This document shows, in pieces, positions 1 through 5,499 of a DNA stretch of 11,591 nt. The stretch spans positions 1 through 11,591 of the forward strand of contig PMTB01000014.1 of assembly GCA_003167475.1 (NCBI GenBank), read 5' to 3'. A model generated the notes under the pieces. It ran no database searches. It was given only the letters and a program-made list of their open reading frames with translations, and was not told the DNA's origin. How positions within the stretch are numbered: the stretch's first letter is position 1; every line of letters begins with the position of its first letter. This DNA is from a candidate division FCPU426 bacterium (GTDB taxonomy: Bacteria; Oederibacteriota; PGYV01; Palsa-1178). The position numbers were made by a program, and so were the translations under genes.

Positions 1-740
1 AAAATAGGCAGCGAATTGATGTACGGAGTCAGCATGGATATATTGTGCGAACCCGCGTAAAAATGGAAAGTATACATTAAATTGGAATAAGGAAGAGGGC
101 TCGCCACAACCGCGTTCCCCAGCTGCGACCAGTTCGGCGTGCCGCAAATGATGACGGAATCAGGGTCTATGGCGCGTATTTTCGGAATAATATCATTTGC
201 GTATGCGCTGATCATGGCCCATGTCACCGATCCGGGCGAAGGTTCATTGCATATTTCATATATGACATACGGCTTGCCTTTATGCTGGGTCGCCTCGTGC
301 TGCCAGAATGTCTCGGCGGCAAGAATATCCGTGTTCGGGTCGCCTGAAGCCTGGCCGCTCACATACAGGACGTGCCAGTCTATGATGGCGTACATCCCCC
401 TGGCGCCTATCTGGTCCACGAGAGTGTCCACATATGCCGTCCATGTCGGCGGATCATTGATATATCCGCCCTGTTCCACATACATGGCGATGCGGACCAC
501 ATCGGCGTTCATCTGATTGGCCACAAAATCAAGCAACGCGGTGTTCTGGTAGCAGGCCGTGTTCCACTGGAGGCCATGGGTCGAAACCCCGCGAAGCTGC
601 ACAGGGAACCCGCAGGAGTTCATCAGCTGCAGCCCGCTGACATGCAAAGCTCCGTTCTCGGAAACCGGAGTGGCCCGCAATACCGCGGAAAATAAAACAA
701 CCAGCGCCGCCGCTGTCAATAGATTGTTCAGTCTTTTCAT
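1..740 (-). CDS. GH5 endoglucanase (cellulase), N-terminal part; runs off the left edge
   Basis: Secreted beta-1,4-glucanase. The open frame continues to the window edge, giving about 246 codons without the C-terminus. Residues 1 to about 23 form a signal peptide (MKRLNNLLTAAALVVLFSAV). The GH5 core follows: QLRGVSTHGLQW (47-59), DVVRIAMYVEQGGYI (80-94), IIDWHV (119-124), then YEICNEP, where E166 is the expected acid/base, and TFHFYAGSH (224-232). The 'RGVSTHGLQW' type of motif is typical of GH5 subfamily 2 bacterial cellulases. The catalytic nucleophile (the TEW motif) should lie just beyond the edge. The start at 740 is chosen because AAGGAG sits 6 nt upstream; an in-frame ATG at 764 exists but lacks such a site. 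The gene lies 51 nt downstream of the repressor stop, so co-transcription is plausible. It is closely similar to the intact GH5 at 5500-8199, so linker, CBM9-like and C-terminal modules probably follow outside the window. Confidence 0.93.
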   Translation of the reverse strand, partial: MKRLNNLLTAAALVVLFSAVLRATPVSENGALHVSGLQLMNSCGFPVQLRGVSTHGLQWNTACYQNTALLDFVANQMNADVVRIAMYVEQGGYINDPPTWTAYVDTLVDQIGARGMYAIIDWHVLYVSGQASGDPNTDILAAETFWQHEATQHKGKPYVIYEICNEPSPGSVTWAMISAYANDIIPKIRAIDPDSVIICGTPNWSQLGNAVVASPLPYSNLMYTFHFYAGSHNISMLTPYINSLPI

Positions 741-790
741 TTCAGCTCCTTGTATACGATTCATTTTTTTACCCGCGCCATGGACCGGCT

Positions 791-804
791 TTTAAGCGCT
801 TTCC
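791..804 (-). promoter_or_regulatory. possible weak LacI-family operator upstream of the left GH5 gene
   Basis: AAGCGCTT here shares the AGCGCT core (795-800) with the two strong operators, but only about 9 of 14 positions match. It overlaps the stop codon of the repressor gene and lies about 50 nt upstream of the GH5 start, which is a suitable place for control. Against it, AGCGCT also occurs by chance inside coding sequence of this window (883-888, about 1180-1185, about 10816-10821). Confidence 0.25.
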
Positions 805-1793
805 CTTACTATAAGTTCCGGTTCAAACGTCGTTGTGACCGTTTCCTTTATCTCGTGATTCAAGGTCCCTAATATTATACTCAGCGCTTCCCTTCCCATT
901 TTTATTATCGGCTGCCTTATCGTCGTAAGCGACGGCGATACCATGGAAGAGGCGAGTATATCGTCATACCCGACCACCGCTATATCCCCGGGGACCTTTA
1001 TCCCGAGCCGCCTTGCTTCCTTCATGAAGCCCAGCGCGACTGTGTCCCCGGCCGCGCAGAAAACCGCGTCCGGCCTGGCGCCGCGGTCGAACATCTGCCT
1101 GCATGCCGCCACACCGTCGTCAAATTTATATCCTGTATATTCCGAACAGTTTTTATCAAAAACCGCGCCGTGGTCCTCAAGCGCTTTTATGAACCCCGCG
1201 TTGCGCTCCTTGGCGTTGATACAATCATAACAGTCCAGCCTCCCGCATATGATCCCCAGGGACTTCCTGCCATTTTTTATAAGGTACTCGGCCGCCATAT
1301 AAGCGCCTTTCACGTTATCGGTCCTGACGCTGGAATATCCCTCAATACGCCTTTCTATCATCACGACAGGCATGCCCGCGTCCTTAAATTCCTTCAAAGT
1401 TTCCAGCTCCGGCTGGAGGCTCAGTATTATCATGCCGTCCGCCCTGCGCCCGTATAAAATGCTCTTTACAAGCTGAAGTTCTTTCTCCTTGTTGCCCCTG
1501 GTGGAGTACTGGTTCAGGTCATATTCCGTTTTAAAAGCACCGTCTTCTATTCCCTTTATGATATCCATGGCAAAATAGGACGAAAAGACCGACGCAATGA
1601 CCGCAATGGTATTTGTCTTGCCATTTGCGAGCGACCTCGCGTTATAATTTGGGTGATAGTTCATCTGCTCTATCGCGGCAAGCACCTTTTCCCGCGTCTT
1701 CCCGCTTATCTTCTTGTCATTGTGCAAAACCAGCGAAACAGTGGTGTGTGAAACGCCGGCCTTTAAAGCTACATCTTCGAGTGTGACCGCCAT
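792..1793 (-). CDS. LacI-family transcriptional repressor, probable cellulose/cello-oligosaccharide regulator
   Basis: A 333-residue protein, the usual LacI-family length. Residues 2-24 form the helix-turn-helix (VTLEDVALKAGVSHTTVS). Residues about 45-60 hold the hinge (YHPNYNARSLANGKT) with the minor-groove leucine. A periplasmic-binding-protein-like sensor domain follows (NTIAVIASVFSSYFAMDIIKG from 61; VVGYDDI at 273-279; SPSLTTIRQP at 286-295). The start at 1793 is preferred because the HTH begins there and AAAGGAG lies 7 nt upstream; the frame stays open to 1865, but those extra residues are encoded by a repeat-rich leader. A perfect 14-bp palindrome at 1873-1886 suggests autoregulation, and the identical site before the modular GH9 gene points to control of cellulases. 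By analogy with CelR/CebR the inducer may be cellobiose or a related oligosaccharide; this is inference, since sensor specificity cannot be read from sequence. A GH5 gene follows after 51 nt. Confidence 0.95.
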   Translation of the reverse strand: MAVTLEDVALKAGVSHTTVSLVLHNDKKISGKTREKVLAAIEQMNYHPNYNARSLANGKTNTIAVIASVFSSYFAMDIIKGIEDGAFKTEYDLNQYSTRGNKEKELQLVKSILYGRRADGMIILSLQPELETLKEFKDAGMPVVMIERRIEGYSSVRTDNVKGAYMAAEYLIKNGRKSLGIICGRLDCYDCINAKERNAGFIKALEDHGAVFDKNCSEYTGYKFDDGVAACRQMFDRGARPDAVFCAAGDTVALGFMKEARRLGIKVPGDIAVVGYDDILASSMVSPSLTTIRQPIIKMGREALSIILGTLNHEIKETVTTTFEPELIVRESA

Positions 1794-1804
1794 GGTGGGG
1801 CTCC

Positions 1805-1832
1805 TTTGTTCTCTGTTCTGTGTTCTTTGTTC
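1805..1832 (-). repeat. heptanucleotide tandem repeat in the repressor 5' leader
   Basis: Four consecutive 7-nt units, TTTGTTC, TCTGTTC, TGTGTTC and TTTGTTC on the plus strand (GAACANA in the transcript), end directly at the ribosome-binding site of the LacI-family gene. The last transcript unit, GAACAAA, merges into AAAGGAG. Such arrays can change length by slippage; whether this one affects translation is not known. Confidence 0.75.
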
Positions 1833-1872
1833 TGTGACCCTTCCGCAAAATCTCAAAACAAACACGAAAGCC

Positions 1873-1886
1873 GTTTAGCGCTAAAC
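1873..1886. promoter_or_regulatory. operator for the LacI-family repressor (autoregulatory site)
   Basis: GTTTAGCGCTAAAC is a perfect 14-bp palindrome with a central CG step, the geometry preferred by LacI-family proteins, whose hinge helices insert a leucine at that step. It is identical to the site at 5384-5397 and lies 80 bp upstream of the repressor start, abutting a possible -10 element. The AGCGCT core matches the published CelR/CebR operator TGGGAGCGCTCCCA. Confidence 0.85.
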
Positions 1887-1914
1887 TTTATCACCTTAAA
1901 AAAAAGCGGTTTAA
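1887..1914 (-). promoter_or_regulatory. possible promoter of the repressor gene
   Basis: On the minus strand, TTAAAC (1909-1914), a 16-bp spacer and GATAAA (1887-1892) lie directly before the operator. The matches to the sigma70 consensus are moderate. The -35 element would lie in the stem of the preceding terminator, a very compact arrangement. The operator would then cover the transcription start. Confidence 0.4.
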
Positions 1915-1928
1915 CCCGCTTTTTTTTT
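1898..1928 (-). terminator. intrinsic terminator after the modular GH9 gene (looks bidirectional)
   Basis: Stem AGCGG/CCGCT (1905-1909 with 1916-1920), a 6-nt loop, and runs of A and T on both sides that lengthen the stem to about 12 bp. Read on the minus strand it ends in eight U. It lies about 55 bp after the GH9 stop at 1981, so it probably separates the GH9 transcript from the repressor transcript. Confidence 0.8.
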
Positions 1929-1980
1929 GACTAAAAAACAACCTATTTATTATAACGTAATTGATCGTCTTCCGTTGCGG

Positions 1981-4900
1981 TTATTTTATAATTATAAATT
2001 CTTTTATCGGCGAGCGTTTCGTGACCCCGTTTACCGTGGAATCTATGACATACAGGTACAAACCGTTGGAAAGACCGGTCAGATATTCCCTGTTTACCTT
2101 GCCGCAGTTCATTACCGCCGGAACAGTACCGAGTATATCCACGCTCTTTACAAGCCTGAAAGCCTTTGTATAAACCCTGAATTTCACCGCGGTCGGCTCG
2201 CCCGTAAGGTCATATGTCACATACAGGTCCTGAGTGTCCGGGTTTATAGGGCACGGCCAGATCTTTGCTTCTGCCGGCGTCGGCGTGTCTGTCGGCAAAA
2301 GAATTACAGGCGTGTCCGTGGCTGTTGGCAGCGAGGGGCTGGTGGAAGTCGGGGTAAAAGTAAGTGTTGGCGTAAGCGTCGATGAAGGCAATAAAGTCAC
2401 TGTACGCGTATATGTCGGTGTTTGGGTGTAAGTCAGCGTCTTTGTCGCGGTGAAGGTGAATGTCGGGCTGAAAATAACAATTGTAAAAGTCTGCGTGGCG
2501 GTAAGCGTCGCCGTGTCCTGGGGCGTGTCTGTAAAGGTCGGCGTCGCGGTATCCTGCGCCGTAGCCGTAAATGTCTCCGTTACAGTATGGGTCAGCGTGA
2601 ATGTCGGGGTGAAAGTCCAGGTAGGCGGCGTGCCGGTGCTGGACTGAGTCGCCGTCAGGGTGTTTGTGGGGCTTTGATAAACGGTATTGGTGACGGTCGG
2701 GGTCACGGTCCTGGTAAAAGACACCGTAAGAGTCTGTGTCACTGTATTTGTATAGGTCGCGGAATTAACCTTCGTAGCCGTATTTGTGGAAGTATATGTG
2801 GCCGTGTTCACCGCCGTGCTTGTGAAAGTAAATGTACGCGTGTATGTGGGGGTAAATGTGACTGTCGCCGGGGAAGTCGCGGTCCTTGTGGAAGTCGGGG
2901 TAAATGTCGGCGTAGACCCGCAGGAAAGCATGACATTCTCGCCGAAGGCGGATGTATTTGTCCAGTCATTGGTCGTGCCGTTCCACATTAGCACACCTGT
3001 GCGCGTCGCGCCGCAGGTTTCATTGTGGTCTATTCCGACGTCAAAACCGATGTTTGTGCCCGAGCCTCCGGCAATACCAAGACTGGCCCATGGTAAATAA
3101 AACTCTGCCGAGTATCCGCCGGCAGTCTGGTAAGTAACCGCTGTAACAGCGCCTACATGCCCGTTCTCTTCCCTCACAACGGGGTCGCCGTAGCGTATGG
3201 AAAACTGAAAATCATAAGCGTCGTATGTTGTGCCATGGTTGTTATTCGCGTCTATATATATCTCTACAGCGTCATCATTGTACCAGCTGGCAGCCGGATT
3301 GCCGTTGCAAAGCGCCGGGTCTGTCACATCAACTCCGACAATAAGTCCGCCTGAGTCCCACCTGCTCTTAAACCTGGCGCTGACCGCTCCGGTCGTGCCT
3401 TCAACAGACCTGGTCACATTCGTCCAGGTGCCTGTCTGCCAGATCGGGTCATTAAGATTTCCGTCTGTAAGATTATAAGTCTGCCCCTGGACACAATCCG
3501 AGTTGACAAGGCCCGGCGTCGGGACAGGTGTGTTTGTATATGTCTGGGATATTGTAGGGGTAACAGTCGATGTGGGCGGCGTGCCGGTCACTGACATGGT
3601 TGCGGTCCGTGTCATTGTGGGAGTCGGCGTAAAAGTGGGGGTTGTCGCGCTCCCTATGAATCCGGCCATAGCGTATATCAGCGCGCCCTGCCAGTTAATG
3701 GCCACCTCATTGGAAGAATACGAACCCTGCTGGTCCGCCCAGTACTGCGCGGCCGGCAATCCGGCCGGAGTAAGGGTCAAAACCGGATCCTGCCTGCCTC
3801 CGGGAGATCCTCCCACCATATATCCGGGCCATGGATTAGTTATCCCGTCGCCGCCCGACGGCCTGTGATGCGGGTTCATCGGCGGATTTATCCCCACCTG
3901 GGTTACATATGACCTGTCATGCATGTTCCTTCCGAATAAATATCCAATTGCGTCAAGGGCCGTGTTTAGGTATGAAACATTGGGTGACAGCTGATTTGCT
4001 ATCTGCAGTATCATCGCCTGCCTTGCCACGGCGCCGTTGCATCCCCAGTAATAATTGGTGCCAAGCGGCCTGCCATAGGCATGTGAATTTCTTGATGTGA
4101 CTATACTGTTCGCCGCGGTAATCAGCGAGTTATAAACGGCATTATAAGTGGCGGCTGTTTTCCCCGTCCTTGACGACAATAAATACGTGAACATACCGAG
4201 ATTTTTCTGGCCCGCCCAGTCCCAGTCCGTGTCAATTTTTGTGGCCATTCCATTAATCCGCGTTTCCGCGTCGGTCAGGTATACGGCTGTGCCGGTCGTC
4301 TCCCACATCTCGACGGCGGCCCATAGCCTGGCTGCGTTGGCGTCGCTGCCGGTATAATTCCCGGTGTTGCATCCCGCCACGTTCGCCGTAGTATTCGTAA
4401 GATGTGAGGTCAGGTAATTATACGCGGATGTCGCCGCGTTAAGGCAGGTAGTCGCGTATGCCGCGTCATAAGGCTGAAAATTCCTGGAAGCCATGGCCAT
4501 CATCGCGCAAAAAAGCCCTGTTTCCGCCGTGCCTACATTCCCGTAACCCCAGAAATACCTGATCGACGTATCAAGTTCCGGCATTTCAAAAGCGTCAAAA
4601 TCCACCGAAGAAACCTTGTCATATACGCTTCCGTCCGCGGCTTTCATGGTGAGCAGCCAGTCTGTTTCCCATTTCAATTCCTCAAGAAATTCCGGATAAC
4701 CGGCCGCTGTGGAAGGCAGTCCGTAAGCCAGGCTGTTTATTTTTGTGCCGAACATTTCCCACGCGTCAAAAAGCATTCCCATGGTTATGCCGGCGTTTAC
4801 CGTATACTTCCCGTAATCACCCGCGTCGTGCCATCCTTTTCCCGAAGCGATCTTTGCCCCGGTCCCGCCTATAAAGTCATCATAAGCGTCGTTAGTGTGG

Positions 4901-5352
4901 CACGCTGCGTGCGAAAAAGTATTCCCGCCATAGGTGACAGTCACGGCTGTGCCGCAGCGCCACTCGTACATGGCTTTAAAAACCGGGACGAACGGCGCGT
5001 TGTATGCCGTCACAGAAATCGGAAAAACCGATGAAACCCCGACCCCCGGCACATTCAGATAATAGTTTCCGGCCGCCGTATATGACGAGAAATTTGCCTG
5101 GTACAGGTTATTATTTTCCCCTGTTTGAGCGTCAGACATGGCGGCGGAAAACGTCCCCGAAACCACGGTAACATTTCCAGGAGATGTAAGAAGGTCCCAT
5201 GCTGCAGGGGCAGACGTCCAATGTATAGTCGCAATCTTGTCGTTATTGGGAAAAAATCCGAGCGAGTTCAGGCGCACGTCGGTATTTGCCGCGGATAAAA
5301 AACCGGATAAAAAAAACGATATAAGTAAAACTATCAGTGATATCTTTTTCAT
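1981..5352 (-). CDS. modular GH9 cellulase: Ig-like, GH9, Thr linker, CBM9-like, Thr linker, C-terminal sorting-like domain
   Basis: A 1123-residue secreted endoglucanase or cellulase. The signal peptide (about 1-21, MKKISLIVLLISFFLSGFLS) leads into an N-terminal Ig-like CelD_N-type domain (about 23-115). The GH9 domain (about 118-567) carries KGWHDAGDYGKY with D176 and D179 (base/nucleophile region), NPHHRPSGGD with H495-R497, and SNEVAINW with E549 as acid catalyst, so it appears active. A short Thr/Pro linker (569-612) is followed by a CBM9-like carbohydrate-binding domain (about 614-811), a linker of about 215 residues with Thr at nearly every second position (812-1027), and a C-terminal beta domain (1028-1123) starting KIWPCPINP. 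The start at 5352 is chosen over an in-frame ATG at 5382 because GGAG lies 9 nt upstream, the signal peptide begins there, and the longer form would start against the operator. Expression is probably repressed through the operator at 5384-5397. Confidence 0.95.
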   Translation of the reverse strand: MKKISLIVLLISFFLSGFLSAANTDVRLNSLGFFPNNDKIATIHWTSAPAAWDLLTSPGNVTVVSGTFSAAMSDAQTGENNNLYQANFSSYTAAGNYYLNVPGVGVSSVFPISVTAYNAPFVPVFKAMYEWRCGTAVTVTYGGNTFSHAACHTNDAYDDFIGGTGAKIASGKGWHDAGDYGKYTVNAGITMGMLFDAWEMFGTKINSLAYGLPSTAAGYPEFLEELKWETDWLLTMKAADGSVYDKVSSVDFDAFEMPELDTSIRYFWGYGNVGTAETGLFCAMMAMASRNFQPYDAAYATTCLNAATSAYNYLTSHLTNTTANVAGCNTGNYTGSDANAARLWAAVEMWETTGTAVYLTDAETRINGMATKIDTDWDWAGQKNLGMFTYLLSSRTGKTAATYNAVYNSLITAANSIVTSRNSHAYGRPLGTNYYWGCNGAVARQAMILQIANQLSPNVSYLNTALDAIGYLFGRNMHDRSYVTQVGINPPMNPHHRPSGGDGITNPWPGYMVGGSPGGRQDPVLTLTPAGLPAAQYWADQQGSYSSNEVAINWQGALIYAMAGFIGSATTPTFTPTPTMTRTATMSVTGTPPTSTVTPTISQTYTNTPVPTPGLVNSDCVQGQTYNLTDGNLNDPIWQTGTWTNVTRSVEGTTGAVSARFKSRWDSGGLIVGVDVTDPALCNGNPAASWYNDDAVEIYIDANNNHGTTYDAYDFQFSIRYGDPVVREENGHVGAVTAVTYQTAGGYSAEFYLPWASLGIAGGSGTNIGFDVGIDHNETCGATRTGVLMWNGTTNDWTNTSAFGENVMLSCGSTPTFTPTSTRTATSPATVTFTPTYTRTFTFTSTAVNTATYTSTNTATKVNSATYTNTVTQTLTVSFTRTVTPTVTNTVYQSPTNTLTATQSSTGTPPTWTFTPTFTLTHTVTETFTATAQDTATPTFTDTPQDTATLTATQTFTIVIFSPTFTFTATKTLTYTQTPTYTRTVTLLPSSTLTPTLTFTPTSTSPSLPTATDTPVILLPTDTPTPAEAKIWPCPINPDTQDLYVTYDLTGEPTAVKFRVYTKAFRLVKSVDILGTVPAVMNCGKVNREYLTGLSNGLYLYVIDSTVNGVTKRSPIKEFIIIK
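2272..2919 (-). repeat. hexanucleotide-periodic coding repeat: Thr-every-other-residue linker of the modular GH9
   Basis: About 215 codons in which ACN alternates with another codon, giving stretches such as TFTFTSTA and TVTPTVTNT. The partner residues are mostly Pro, Phe, Ala, Val, Tyr, Asn, Ser or Arg. This is an extended, possibly O-glycosylated spacer between the CBM9-like and C-terminal domains. The antisense strand reads as Val-X-Val-X and yields spurious open frames. Confidence 0.85.
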
Positions 5353-5383
5353 CCGCCGCGTCTCCGTCAGTTTTTTAGACATA

Positions 5384-5397
5384 GTTTAGCGCTAAAC
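5384..5397. promoter_or_regulatory. operator for the LacI-family repressor at the modular GH9 promoter
   Basis: GTTTAGCGCTAAAC is identical over all 14 bp to the site before the repressor gene. It starts 7 nt downstream of a TATAAT element and 32 nt upstream of the GH9 start codon, so a bound repressor would cover the transcription start region. Confidence 0.87.
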
Positions 5398-5404
5398 GTG
5401 TTGT

Positions 5405-5433
5405 ATTATATATAGACAATTAAATCAATACAA
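5405..5433 (-). promoter_or_regulatory. sigma70-type promoter of the modular GH9 gene
   Basis: On the minus strand, TTGTAT (5428-5433), a 17-bp spacer and a consensus TATAAT (5405-5410). The predicted start falls near 5398, at the edge of the operator. The rest of the gap up to the GH5 stop (5434-5499) is AT-rich; I see no convincing GC-rich terminator for the upstream GH5 gene there. Confidence 0.75.
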
Positions 5434-5499
5434 AGTTCCGGTAATTAGCATCCTGTTTTTTATAATAAAATAAGGCAAATTACAGATTTTTTGAAAATA

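Noticed and set aside
139..795. Plus-strand open frames over the left GH5 gene
   Set aside because: The minus-strand frame encodes a clear GH5 domain with catalytic motifs; the plus-strand frames have no recognisable domain.
883..1186. AGCGCT cores inside the repressor coding region
   Set aside because: Flanks do not match the operator and the sites lie in coding sequence; they show how often the core occurs by chance.
1794..1865. Longer N-terminus of the repressor starting at 1865
   Set aside because: The added residues come from the heptanucleotide repeat; family members start at the helix-turn-helix and AAAGGAG supports 1793.
2234..2991. Plus-strand open frames rich in Val-X-Val or Arg/Cys opposite the GH9 linker
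   Set aside because: They are the antisense and shifted readings of ACN-rich codons; composition is repetitive, they overlap a clear gene and have no recognisable domain.
5353..5382. Longer N-terminus of the modular GH9 starting at 5382
   Set aside because: That start lies 1 nt from the operator, has no ribosome-binding site, and would place ten polar residues before a clear signal peptide.
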